Shown here: one piece after another, positions 7,450 to 14,965 of the stretch
How the letters are laid out: each line of letters starts with the position of its first letter
How positions within the stretch are numbered: the first letter of the stretch is position 1
From: Thermoanaerobacterales bacterium UBA4877
Lineage (GTDB): Bacteria > Bacillota > Thermoanaerobacteria > Thermoanaerobacterales > UBA4877
Assembly: GCA_002399345.1 (NCBI GenBank)
Contig: DHDL01000006.1
Span: 63,522-79,061, forward strand
Direction of reading: 5' to 3'
DNA length: 15,540 nucleotides
Translations under genes and position numbers: made by a program
The notes under the pieces: generated by a model
The model's database searches: none
The model's input: only the letters and a program-made list of their open reading frames with translations
What the model was told of the DNA's origin: nothing

Positions 7450-7458
7450 ATAGCCTTA

Positions 7459-7971
7459 CTAGTCATTACCCAGATTATTTATTAGATACGGGTATATGTC
7501 TTTTGCCTTGTTTTTCCAAGTACTGCATATCTTTTCAGCCTGTTTTGATGTGGGCACATTTAAATTTAACTCCATCAGAACCATTTCGTTTTCTATCACC
7601 TTAAGATTTGCTACGTATTGTTTGCCGGATATTTTATAGAACTCTGAAAATATTTCTGAATCCCTTTTAAAGGATTCTCTGTGCAATGCTACATATTCAT
7701 CAATGTCTTTCATGGTGAGGTCGGGTATTTTGTTTATAAACATGTTTAGTATTTGTGTTCCCCTGAGAGTGATTTTGTACATTTGATTGATTTTCTCTGC
7801 GTATTGTCCATCTATAAGTTCATTTAATTCTTGAGCAAATATGAAATAATTCATATATCCTCCGCTTTGATTTATTTCGGTAAGCTGGTCTTGTGTAAGA
7901 GGTCTTTTCGCCCTGCTAAGTATATATAAAATGATGAGTTTGTTTTCTGCTATTTCTCTCATGTTTGACAT
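7459..7971 (-). CDS. DUF4364 family protein, winged-helix regulator-like
   Basis: A 170-residue protein matching the clostridial DUF4364 family. The N-terminal half looks like a winged helix: ENKLIILYILSRAKRPLTQDQLTEINQ, then YMNYFIFAQELNELIDGQYAEKI, then YKITLRGTQILNMF. Here a helix-turn-helix is followed by a wing and the family's typical MNYF stretch. The C-terminal half (FYKISGKQYVANLKVIENEMVLMELNLNVPT) is a beta-rich domain of unknown role. DNA binding is inferred from the fold. The start ATG at 7971 is preceded by GAGGTGA with 4 bases between; an internal ATG three codons later has no better site. The gene is divergent from the QueG-like gene, sharing a 73-base AT-rich region, so it may regulate that gene or itself. 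Its target is not known. Confidence 0.85.
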   Translation of the reverse strand: MSNMREIAENKLIILYILSRAKRPLTQDQLTEINQSGGYMNYFIFAQELNELIDGQYAEKINQMYKITLRGTQILNMFINKIPDLTMKDIDEYVALHRESFKRDSEIFSEFYKISGKQYVANLKVIENEMVLMELNLNVPTSKQAEKICSTWKNKAKDIYPYLINNLGND

Positions 7972-8044
7972 ACTATCACCTCATCTTTATTATATACTAT
8001 AATAGTGCTTAATTGTATTATATATTTTTTAGGCGGTGAATAAA
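7972..8044. promoter_or_regulatory. Divergent AT-rich promoter region
   Basis: TATAAT-like hexamers occur on both strands: TATAAT on the - strand at 7994-7989, and TGTATTAT on the + strand at 8014-8021. This is as expected for back-to-back promoters of the DUF4364 and QueG-like genes. Matching -35 boxes are weak, so exact start sites are not claimed. Confidence 0.4.
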
Positions 8045-8719
8045 TTGGAAGAGGAACTAAAAAGGCTGATATTATCCTTGGGAGCCTGCCTGGTGGGCTA
8101 CACATATATAGGGGACCTTGGATATGATGAATTTAAAGGGTGCGATTATGCAGTAAGTTATGCAGTCAGGATGCCGGACGGGGTTATGGACGGTGTAAAA
8201 GACGGTCCCACATTTACATATTATCATCTCTATAAGACGGTCAATGCTCTTATAGATGAAATCGGACTTAAAGCCGCTCTTTATATGGAGGACAAGGGTT
8301 TTAAGGCTATTCCCATTGCTGCTTCACAGAGCACGGGGACTTTTAAGGGGGCATTTCCCCACAAGACAGCCGCCACAAGGGCAGGCCTGGGTTGGATTGG
8401 AAAAAACTGTCTTCTTGTAACGAGGGAGTATGGTCCGCGGGTGAGACTGGGCACTATCATAACTAACCTGCCTTTAAAGGCAGGCCGGCCGACGGTTATG
8501 AGCAGATGCGGCAAGTGTAGTATATGTGTGAGGAGTTGTCCGTCGCTTTCACTTAGGAATACGACATGGAGTGCCGGGATGCCGAGGGAAGATATAGCCG
8601 ATGTGAGAGGCTGCAGCGAGTTTATGAAGAAGAATTATCAAAAAATTGGTTATGGATATGTATGCGGCATATGTATCAGCGTTTGTCCCAAAGGGCAAAA
8701 GAATTTAAAAAAGATATAA
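8045..8719 (+). CDS. Short QueG-like double [4Fe-4S] protein
   Basis: A 224-residue iron-sulfur protein related to epoxyqueuosine reductase. It contains the QueG-type stretch ATRAGLGWIGKNCLLVTREYG and a double-cluster ferredoxin module: CGKCSICVRSCP, a lone cysteine in RGCSEF, then CGICISVCPKG. Genuine QueG, which reduces epoxyqueuosine in tRNA with cobalamin, is usually 340-390 residues with a C-terminal HEAT-like repeat region. Here the protein stops about 12 residues after the second cluster. It may be a shorter reductase with another substrate. Of the starts, TTG 8045 has AGGCGGTG ending 6 bases upstream, while GTG 8036 lies within that ribosome site, so TTG is preferred. The last codon overlaps the -35 element of the flagellar promoter. 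No queuosine gene is nearby. The fold is secure and the role unproven. Confidence 0.82.
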   Translation: MEEELKRLILSLGACLVGYTYIGDLGYDEFKGCDYAVSYAVRMPDGVMDGVKDGPTFTYYHLYKTVNALIDEIGLKAALYMEDKGFKAIPIAASQSTGTFKGAFPHKTAATRAGLGWIGKNCLLVTREYGPRVRLGTIITNLPLKAGRPTVMSRCGKCSICVRSCPSLSLRNTTWSAGMPREDIADVRGCSEFMKKNYQKIGYGYVCGICISVCPKGQKNLKKI

Positions 8720-8743
8720 ATAATGTAAAGAAAAGGCCGATAT
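8717..8743 (+). promoter_or_regulatory. Sigma-28 (sigma-D/FliA) promoter of the flagellar operon
   Basis: TAAA (8717-8720), exactly 15 bases, then GCCGATAT (8736-8743). This matches the known sigma-D consensus TAAA-N15-GCCGATAA at eleven of twelve positions. It lies 33-59 bases upstream of the flaG start, and its -35 element overlaps the stop codon of the QueG-like gene. It should place flaG-fliD-fliS and the following gene under late-flagellar control. Confidence 0.9.
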
Positions 8744-8775
8744 ACATAAATAGAAAGCGATAAGGGGTTGTTATT

Positions 8776-9135
8776 ATGTCTTTAGGCACTGTGAGAGATA
8801 TTTCTATGGTGACAAATAATCCCGTGCGGTATGAGGCCAGGCCTTTTCATGTGTGTGTAAATCATAATGAAGATGATAAGGATACATGTCATGGTGTAAG
8901 GAGACTAGTGAGTAAAGATCAGTATATCAAGAATATGGAAAAAATTGATAAGGAGCTGATCGGACCGGAGACTCATCTGGAGTTTTCCATACATGAGTGT
9001 ACCCATGAAATTATGGTCAAGGTCGTTGATGACGAAACCAAGGAGGTAATAAAGGAAATTCCTCCGGAGAAGCTGTTGGACTTGGTTGCTACGATATGGC
9101 AGATAGTCGGCTTGTTTGTGGATAAATATATATAG
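8776..9135 (+). CDS. flaG: FlaG family flagellar protein
   Basis: A 119-residue protein whose C-terminal half is the FlaG domain: LEFSIHECTHEIMVKVVDDETKEVIKEIPPEKLLDLVATIWQ in pieces matching the family's core (xHExTxxIMVKVxDxxTxEVIxEIPPEK). The variable N-terminal 55 residues include an unusual histidine/cysteine-bearing stretch (HVCVNHNEDDKDTCHG). FlaG commonly sits just before fliD and is linked to filament length or filament-cap function, but its mechanism is poorly known. ATG 8776 is preceded by AAGGGG about 8 bases away, a modest ribosome site. It is the first gene after the sigma-28 promoter, 19 bases of non-coding sequence before fliD. Confidence 0.9.
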   Translation: MSLGTVRDISMVTNNPVRYEARPFHVCVNHNEDDKDTCHGVRRLVSKDQYIKNMEKIDKELIGPETHLEFSIHECTHEIMVKVVDDETKEVIKEIPPEKLLDLVATIWQIVGLFVDKYI

Positions 9136-9153
9136 TATGAGGGTGATTATGGT

Positions 9154-10635
9154 ATGAGCACCGTAAGTTCGGTTAATTATAATAGAGTGAGTGGCCTGGC
9201 CTCGGGAATAGATTATGAATCCATAATCCAGAATCTTATGCAGGCTCAAAGAGCCCCACTGGATAAATTAAATCAGGATAAGACGGTTTTGGAATGGAAA
9301 CAGCAGGATTACACAGAACTGGCAAAGAAGGCATACGCATTTAATCAGAAGGTCTTTGATATGGAATTTACTTCTTATTACAGATCAAAAGATGTCCGGG
9401 TGAATGGCAGCAGTGTGGCAAATGTAACGGCTGGGACGCAGGCCAATAACGGAACATATAATATAGATGTTAAACAGCTTGCCACGGCTGCATATATGAC
9501 CAGTACTATAGACTTACCCACCGCCTATAATGACGATGGAAGTTTGAAGACGATGGGCGAGCAGTTCGATATTCTAGACGACACAGGCAAGTTTACCATC
9601 TCGAATGGGGAAAGCAGTAAAGAAATAACGGTGGATTTTGCCAGTGACACCATAGCGAACCTGGTGGCCAAGATCAACGAATCCGATACAGGTGTAACGG
9701 CGTCATATGATGATAATTTACACCGGCTCTTTATAACATCCAACTCCACGGGAAGTTCAAATGTGATCAGCTATATGGATGCAGATGTGATAACAGGTGG
9801 CGGGGAGAAGGATTTTTTAAATGAACTTATGGGTCTTCCACAGTCATCGTCGGGAAAGGATGCTGTTTTTGAAGTTAACGGTGCAGTTCTTACCCAACCG
9901 GCGAATACTTTCCAGATTACCGGCCTCAATATTTCGCTCGCCGGTAAAGGCAAGACCTCAATAATAGTAGATGACGATACAGATTATATATATGACCAGG
10001 TCAAGGGTATATTAAATGATTATAATGACCTGATTTCCGAGATAAACGAGAAAATTTCGGAGAAAAGATATCTCGATTATAAACCTTTAACGGATGATCA
10101 GAGGGATCAGCTGTCTGATACACAACAGGAAAAATGGGAGGAAAAGGCGAAAAGTGGCCTTTTAAAGAGTGATCCTATATTATCCAATCTGCTTTTTTCC
10201 ATGCGGGAGGCAATATACTCCAAGGCAGACGGTGCGGATCCAAGCTATGATATGCTGGCTGACCTGGGAATTACAACAGGTAAGTGGTACGAGAACGGAA
10301 AGCTGTATATAGATGACAATAAACTCAAAGATTCGACAAAAAAAGATCCTGATGCCGTAATAAGTCTCATGAAGAATGTTATGAGTAACATGCATACAGA
10401 GTTAGACGACGGTCTGAACAGGATAAAGCGGAATTCGGGAGATTATCTTGGAATTGAATTATATGACCAAAGCTTTATGGCAAGACAGATAAGGGATATA
10501 AATGACAGGATCTTGGATACGCAGGACAGGCTCAGTAACATAGAAGACAGGTATTACAGGCAGTTTACGCGGATGGAGCAGATGATAAGCCAGATGAATG
10601 CGCAGAGTGCATGGCTTTCTCAACAATTTCAATAA
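9154..10635 (+). CDS. fliD: Flagellar hook-associated protein 2 (filament cap)
   Basis: Exported by the flagellar type III apparatus and assembled as the cap at the filament tip, where it helps flagellin subunits fold into place. The 493 residues fit the family. The N-terminal FliD domain is clear (VSGLASGIDYESIIQNLMQAQRAP...LEWKQQDYTEL), with the conserved V-x-G-L-x-S-G-x-D start. The middle, roughly residues 75-250, is a variable beta-rich domain (NNGTYNIDVKQLATAA). The C-terminus is a long coiled coil (ARQIRDINDRILDTQDRLSNIEDRYYRQFTRMEQMISQMN) ending in Q-rich residues, as is typical. No Sec signal is present, as expected. GAGGGTGA about 8 bases upstream supports ATG 9154. fliS, its usual neighbour, follows with 18 bases between. 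Confidence 0.97.
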   Translation: MSTVSSVNYNRVSGLASGIDYESIIQNLMQAQRAPLDKLNQDKTVLEWKQQDYTELAKKAYAFNQKVFDMEFTSYYRSKDVRVNGSSVANVTAGTQANNGTYNIDVKQLATAAYMTSTIDLPTAYNDDGSLKTMGEQFDILDDTGKFTISNGESSKEITVDFASDTIANLVAKINESDTGVTASYDDNLHRLFITSNSTGSSNVISYMDADVITGGGEKDFLNELMGLPQSSSGKDAVFEVNGAVLTQPANTFQITGLNISLAGKGKTSIIVDDDTDYIYDQVKGILNDYNDLISEINEKISEKRYLDYKPLTDDQRDQLSDTQQEKWEEKAKSGLLKSDPILSNLLFSMREAIYSKADGADPSYDMLADLGITTGKWYENGKLYIDDNKLKDSTKKDPDAVISLMKNVMSNMHTELDDGLNRIKRNSGDYLGIELYDQSFMARQIRDINDRILDTQDRLSNIEDRYYRQFTRMEQMISQMNAQSAWLSQQFQ

Positions 10636-10653
10636 AGAGAAGTGAGGGGCACC

Positions 10654-11016
10654 ATGTTAAATCATTACAATGAGTATATAAATAATTCAATCATGACATC
10701 TACACCAAAAGATCTTATACTAATGCTATATGACGGATGTATAAAATTTATCAATAGAGCTGTAATTTCAATCGATAATAAGGATTTTGCCGGGTCAAAC
10801 GAAAATATACTAAAGGCAGAGAGAATTATTACTGAACTGCGCTCAAGCCTTGATATGAGCTATAAGGTATCCGCGGATCTGGACAACCTCTATTCATTTT
10901 TTTTTAGTCTACTGGTACAGTCAAACATTTGTAAGGATAAAGAGTGCTTATTACAGTTGCTGCCGTTGATTAAGGATTTACGAAGCACTTGGGCCGAGGC
11001 TAAAAAAAAGGCGTGA
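10654..11016 (+). CDS. fliS: Flagellar export chaperone FliS
   Basis: Cytoplasmic chaperone that binds the C-terminus of flagellin and keeps it unfolded and unpolymerised until export. The 120 residues are normal for the family and all helical. The typical N-terminus is visible (YNEYINNSIMTSTPKDLILMLYDGCIKFINRA), including the P-x-x-L-I-x-M-L-Y-D-G-x-I motif. I chose ATG 10654, which has GAGGGG ending 4 bases upstream; the in-frame GTG 10642 lies inside that ribosome site region. The next gene's ribosome site directly follows the fliS stop, so translation of the two is probably coupled. The flagellin gene is not in this window. Confidence 0.95.
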   Translation: MLNHYNEYINNSIMTSTPKDLILMLYDGCIKFINRAVISIDNKDFAGSNENILKAERIITELRSSLDMSYKVSADLDNLYSFFFSLLVQSNICKDKECLLQLLPLIKDLRSTWAEAKKKA

Positions 11017-11030
11017 TTGGAGGAATATCA

Positions 11031-11411
11031 GTGGAGGCAAAGTCAATGCCGGATATCAAAGCGGATCTGTTTGAAAAACTTTATTTTCTTTCGCAGAAAC
11101 AAGGTGAAGCCATTGATAATGATGATTTTGATTTGTTAACTGATTTAATAGAACAGAAACAAGAGGTTATGAATAAAATTGATTTATTGAATGTACAAAA
11201 TGCCGCCTGCATGGCTGCTCATCCTTCGGATGATTTGAGGGACCTTCAGAAAAAAATTGTGGCTGTTGATGAAGAAAATCATAATAAGCTTATCAACAGG
11301 GCTGATGTGCTTAATAAGAGGATTAATCAAATGAAGAAGGAAAAGCAGCAGGTAAGGTCATTATATATGGATATAGGGGATAAAGGTAATTATCTTGACA
11401 GAAGGGGTTAA
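11031..11411 (+). CDS. FliT/FlgN-like flagellar chaperone
   Basis: A 126-residue helical, charged protein directly after fliS, where clostridial and bacillar genomes usually place a FliT-type chaperone for FliD. It has the pattern of the FliT/FlgN group: a first helix (LFEKLYFLSQKQGEAIDNDDFDLLTDLIEQKQEVMNKIDLLN) holding the L-x-x-L-I-x-x-K-Q-E-x-M-x-x-I-D signature, and a second long helix (VDEENHNKLINRADVLNKRINQM). Sequence identity in this group is low, so the exact chaperone and client (FliD or hook-associated proteins) are inferred from position. GTG 11031 is the favoured start because TTGGAGGA ends 6 bases before it. An in-frame GTG at 11013 overlaps the fliS stop and has no separate site. 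The stop codon lies within the loop of the operon terminator. Confidence 0.75.
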   Translation: MEAKSMPDIKADLFEKLYFLSQKQGEAIDNDDFDLLTDLIEQKQEVMNKIDLLNVQNAACMAAHPSDDLRDLQKKIVAVDEENHNKLINRADVLNKRINQMKKEKQQVRSLYMDIGDKGNYLDRRG

Positions 11412-11428
11412 CCCCCTTTTTATTTTTG
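11400..11428 (+). terminator. Terminator of the flagellar operon
   Basis: AAGGGG (11402-11407) pairs with CCCCTT (11413-11418) around the loop TTAAC, extended outwards by A-T and G-T pairs and followed by TTTATTTTT. The TAA stop of the FliT/FlgN-like gene (11409-11411) forms part of the loop. Confidence 0.8.
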
Positions 11429-11504
11429 CTTTCATTGCCTGCCATATAAAATTGTGCTAAACTTAAATCAATACCAGGCTACAGACAGGAGTGGTGTTTA
11501 TTAC

Positions 11505-12917
11505 ATGAGAGAAAAAAATAAGAACAACAAGCTTAATGATGAATATTTTAAAGATAATAAATCCAACACAGACGGAGCAAATAAAAAGTTTATAAGTGCG
11601 GTTGATGTTGTGGCCTCTATTGAAATGTTTGAGGAGTATGCATATTCTAAACATAATTTAAAAATGCTTGAGGGTTGCACAATAGAAAATGAGCTTTCCG
11701 ATAAGTTTTTATATATAGATGATATAATAAAAAATTACGAGCATATTTTAAACATGGAGGGTGCGCTAAAAAGTAAAAAAATAATTGAACTGTTTCAGAT
11801 AAAAAAATTATTGCTTAATTATTATGAGGAATACAGATTTCTTTCATTGTATTCCCATCATATGTTTAGGCTGTATTCGTACTGGCGCAGTAAAAATGAT
11901 AGATATCACCGTAAATACGATCTTGAGGGATTTTACAATAACTTGTATAATTCGCTCAAAGTTAAGAAATCGCAAACGCTAAAAATTATGCAGCGGGAAA
12001 TACTTATGGCCGTTCCGATCAGGATGACTAAAAATTCTTTTTTAGAGTATATGCAGACTTCTTTAACAGGTATGATAGAGGAAGACTTTGATTATGCCTT
12101 GGATGGTATAAATGGCATATACGGAATGGTAAACGAGGATTTATATCCCAGGGAGGATTTGACTGACAATTTATACTATACATGTCTTAAAGAATATAAT
12201 GATGCGAATTTCAGGGAGATGTCCGGTAGAAAACTTCTTGGATATTGTGGGGGACTTAAGAGATATACCGCTGATTTGAACAGGGTTTATGAAACTATAT
12301 GGTCGTATATAATGTCTTTAAATCGGATCATGATTGTTTTACTAGATTTTGATATGGATTATGCAACCCTTGTTAAAGAAGAACCCCTTGTATATTACAC
12401 TGACAGATATGTTACAATTCCGGATGAAAGACAGGATAAAAGGCTGGGTAAATCAATATTTCATGAGATAAGATCAGCAGTGCGTAAATGGTATGACGTA
12501 CTAAAAAAATACTCTGTTAAAATTGAAAATATAAATGGTGCAGCCTTTGATAAGGGTAATATGCCTGAACAAGATTTAGTTGATTTAATCAACTATTTTT
12601 ATTATCTGAACACAATTGTGCAGGATGGCGAGGGTTTAACATTATCAGATTTTTATGATATACCTTCCGAGGATCTTTATGAGGTTGTGGATAATATAAT
12701 CCATGATATCGATATAAAGCTTAATAAATTGAAGCCTGATGAAAAAAGAGTGTTTATGAGTGACATGATTTCCAGCGTTGATCCCGTGTTTAAAGATCTG
12801 GATGAATTCTTGGGGTTTGTTAAAAAATCCATGGAGTTTGATACTACGGACGCGGAGAAATCTTTTGCTATAAATGATATCAATGATATATTAAAATATT
12901 ATAAATACCATGATTGA
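11505..12917 (+). CDS. Uncharacterised 470-residue helical protein
   Basis: I do not recognise this protein. It has no signal peptide, transmembrane segment or known catalytic motif. It is rich in Asp, Glu, Lys, Tyr, Ile and Leu and appears almost wholly alpha-helical. It opens with a disordered Lys/Asn/Asp-rich tail (MREKNKNNKLNDEYFKDNKS). Notable stretches are a tyrosine/histidine-rich segment (FLSLYSHHMFRLYSYWRSKNDRYHRKYD) and a hydrophobic helix (TIWSYIMSLNRIMIVLLDFDMDY) too broken to be a clear membrane span. I chose ATG 11505, with GGAGTGGTG about 8 bases upstream; GTG 11454 would add seventeen residues without a site. It lies alone between the flagellar terminator and the promoter of the next operon. 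It is more AT-rich than fliD. Function cannot be assigned. Confidence 0.75.
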   Translation: MREKNKNNKLNDEYFKDNKSNTDGANKKFISAVDVVASIEMFEEYAYSKHNLKMLEGCTIENELSDKFLYIDDIIKNYEHILNMEGALKSKKIIELFQIKKLLLNYYEEYRFLSLYSHHMFRLYSYWRSKNDRYHRKYDLEGFYNNLYNSLKVKKSQTLKIMQREILMAVPIRMTKNSFLEYMQTSLTGMIEEDFDYALDGINGIYGMVNEDLYPREDLTDNLYYTCLKEYNDANFREMSGRKLLGYCGGLKRYTADLNRVYETIWSYIMSLNRIMIVLLDFDMDYATLVKEEPLVYYTDRYVTIPDERQDKRLGKSIFHEIRSAVRKWYDVLKKYSVKIENINGAAFDKGNMPEQDLVDLINYFYYLNTIVQDGEGLTLSDFYDIPSEDLYEVVDNIIHDIDIKLNKLKPDEKRVFMSDMISSVDPVFKDLDEFLGFVKKSMEFDTTDAEKSFAINDINDILKYYKYHD

Positions 12918-12941
12918 AACGATATATAAATATGATATAAT
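12914..12941 (+). promoter_or_regulatory. Sigma-A promoter with extended -10
   Basis: TTGAAA (12914-12919), a 16-base spacer, then TATAAT (12936-12941) preceded by TGA (12933-12935), an extended -10. The -35 overlaps the stop codon of the upstream gene. Transcription would start near 12948, giving a short leader with the strong ribosome site AGGGAGGT before ATG 12972. Confidence 0.85.
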
Positions 12942-12971
12942 ATAGTATATACTGTTTGCAGGGAGGTAAAA

Positions 12972-13499
12972 ATGTTTAAAGGTATAAAATTATATATTGT
13001 AATCATTGTGGCTGTGATGTTATTAGCTGCACTCCTTTTTGGGCTTGATATTTATATGAAATATTCAAATAACAGCCTGGAAAACAGCATCAAGAAAATA
13101 TATGGCGTAAAATCTGTTAAAATAGTTAAAGACAAGGTTTCTCAAAAGATATATATTGGTATAAAGAAGAATGCTGATCTTCAAAGTGTGTATGTTGATA
13201 CACAGAAAGAGATAAACAAAAAGTCTCCGCAATCTGAAATCGTAATAAAGGACGTAAAGGGCAAAGACTATAAAGGCCTAAGTGTACATTTTGACGATAT
13301 TTCCTATTATATTTATGAATCAAAGATAAACGGCGATTTTCCCACTATGAGGAACAACATTCATGATAAGTTGAAATCCGGCGGTATAAATTATACAATT
13401 AAAGTTGATGAGAATAACATTTATGTGGCCATGCAAAAGGGTGACAGTGCTTTATATAAGGTTGTAAACTACTCAAAGGTTTTGAGGGGGAAGGCTTAA
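12972..13499 (+). CDS. Single-pass membrane protein with extracytoplasmic alpha/beta domain, partner of FtsH-like protease
   Basis: A 175-residue protein I cannot match to a named family. Residues about 7-29 form one hydrophobic helix (YIVIIVAVMLLAALLFGLDIYM) after a short basic N-terminus, so the remaining 145 residues should face outside. That part seems to hold two similar alpha-beta-beta-alpha units. The first is about residues 36-95: helix LENSIKKIYG, strands VKSVKIVKD and KIYIGIKK, a helix to 84, and a further strand SEIVIKDV. The second is about residues 123-172: helix MRNNIHDKLKSG, strands INYTIKVDE and NIYVAMQKG, helix YKVVNYSKVL. It begins the operon with a strong ribosome site. Its TAA stop overlaps the ATG of the FtsH-like gene by one base, implying coupled translation and probably a complex. 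It is not a recognisable FtsH extracellular domain. Confidence 0.8.
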   Translation: MFKGIKLYIVIIVAVMLLAALLFGLDIYMKYSNNSLENSIKKIYGVKSVKIVKDKVSQKIYIGIKKNADLQSVYVDTQKEINKKSPQSEIVIKDVKGKDYKGLSVHFDDISYYIYESKINGDFPTMRNNIHDKLKSGGINYTIKVDENNIYVAMQKGDSALYKVVNYSKVLRGKA

Positions 13500-14965
13500 T
13501 GATTAGAGAAGTATTGATCGGCTCTGCTGTAGCGGTAACAATTTTTCTGGCTATCCTGGGTTTTGATATAACTCCTTTTATATTCATTGGAGCTATGCTT
13601 CTTATGTTTAATTTTCTACTGGATGGTAAAGTCGGCGGCAGCCTTAAAACCGTAAATGATGTCGATGTGGTGAAGTTTGAAGATATAGGAGGACAGGATA
13701 CGGCGGCTAGGGAACTGAAAGAGGCACTGGATTTTATTATACATGATAAGGATATTAAGAAGTTGGGTATAAGACCTCTAAAAGGTATCCTTTTATGGGG
13801 CCCTCCGGGAACAGGAAAGACGCTTTTAGCTAAGGCGGCGGCTTCTTATACAGATTCTGCATTTGTTGCTTCATCCGGCAGTGAATTTATAGAGGTATAT
13901 GCCGGTGTCGGCGCACAAAGAGTAAGAAAATTATTTGAGTCGGCAAGGTCCGAGGCTGAAAAGCAAGGTAAAAAGAGCGTTGTAATATTCATTGATGAGA
14001 TTGAGATTATAGGTGTTAAAAGAGGCGGCAATGAGAGCCATATGGAGTATGACCAGACACTGAACCAGCTTCTGGTCGAGATGGATGGTGCGAGCCAGGA
14101 TGATGATATAAAGGTGTTGGTTATCGCAGCGACTAATAGAATGGATATGCTTGATGAAGCATTGCTCCGGCCCGGCCGTTTTGACAGGCAGGTTAGGGTT
14201 GACCTGCCGGATAAAAAGGGCCGCTTGGGAATCCTTAAGATTCATACCAAGGGTAAGCCGCTGGCGCCGGATGCAAATTTAGAATCAATAGCGCAGGATA
14301 CATTCGGGTTTTCCGGTGCACACTTAGAGTCGCTCACCAATGAGGCGGCCATACTTGCCCTGCGAGATAAATCGGATGTCATCACACAAAAGCATCTCAT
14401 GGAAGCGGTTGATAAGGTCATAATGGGTGAAAAACTGGACAGAAAGCCGTCGGACAGTGAAATGAAGAGGGTGGCTATACATGAAACCGGCCATGCCGTG
14501 TTAATAGAGACACTCATGCCGGGTAGCGTGGCCAATGTCACCATAGCACCGCGCGGCAACGCGCTCGGATTCGTAAGGCAAACAGAGAAGGATGATCACT
14601 ACCTATACACTAAAGAGGAACTGGAAAAAGAGATTGAGGTTTGCCTGGGAGGCGCCATGGCTGAGGAAATTATATTAAATGATCGGAGCACCGGAGCATC
14701 CAATGATTTTGAGCAGGCTATAAAATACGCTAAGGACATCATCTACTCAGGTATGTCTAGACTTGGCATAATAAGTAAGGATGATCTTCCAAAAAAAGAT
14801 TTGAGCTGCGCTGTATCCGAGATAATCAAGGGTTTAGAAGAGGATGTACGTTCTATAATTGAGAGCAATAAAGAAATTATATTGAGTTTGTCCGATATAA
14901 TTATAAAAGAAGAGAGTGTTTCGGGAGATATACTAAGAAATTCATTAAAAACTATAGCTGCTTAA
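13499..14965 (+). CDS. Short FtsH-like AAA+ zinc metalloprotease lacking the extracytoplasmic domain
   Basis: ATP-dependent membrane protease of the FtsH (M41) family, 488 residues against about 600-650 for ordinary FtsH. Two hydrophobic segments (about residues 4-21 and 24-41) are joined by only a few residues, so the external domain found between them in FtsH is absent. The AAA+ module is complete: Walker A GPPGTGKT (101-108), pore motif EVYAGVG with Tyr in place of the usual Phe, Walker B VVIFIDE (D166, E167), and second region of homology with RPGRFDRQ (224-231). The M41 protease is also intact: HETGH (328-332) binds zinc, with D403 in STGASNDFEQA as the likely third ligand. ATG 13499 follows GAGGGGGAAGG and overlaps the partner gene's stop. 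It is probably a paralogue beside a conventional FtsH encoded elsewhere. Substrate unknown. Confidence 0.93.
   Translation: MIREVLIGSAVAVTIFLAILGFDITPFIFIGAMLLMFNFLLDGKVGGSLKTVNDVDVVKFEDIGGQDTAARELKEALDFIIHDKDIKKLGIRPLKGILLWGPPGTGKTLLAKAAASYTDSAFVASSGSEFIEVYAGVGAQRVRKLFESARSEAEKQGKKSVVIFIDEIEIIGVKRGGNESHMEYDQTLNQLLVEMDGASQDDDIKVLVIAATNRMDMLDEALLRPGRFDRQVRVDLPDKKGRLGILKIHTKGKPLAPDANLESIAQDTFGFSGAHLESLTNEAAILALRDKSDVITQKHLMEAVDKVIMGEKLDRKPSDSEMKRVAIHETGHAVLIETLMPGSVANVTIAPRGNALGFVRQTEKDDHYLYTKEELEKEIEVCLGGAMAEEIILNDRSTGASNDFEQAIKYAKDIIYSGMSRLGIISKDDLPKKDLSCAVSEIIKGLEEDVRSIIESNKEIILSLSDIIIKEESVSGDILRNSLKTIAA

Noticed and set aside
7419..7604. Plus-strand open frame of 61 codons
   Set aside because: It overlaps the hairpin and the 3' end of the DUF4364 gene, has no ribosome site and no protein-like pattern.
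8597..8604. Second GCCGAT sequence resembling a sigma-28 -10 element
   Set aside because: No TAAA lies 15 bases upstream and it is inside the QueG-like coding region.
8566..8763. Plus-strand open frame of 65 codons in a second frame at the end of the QueG-like gene
   Set aside because: Overlaps the conserved cysteine motifs in the correct frame and the sigma-28 promoter; it has no ribosome site.
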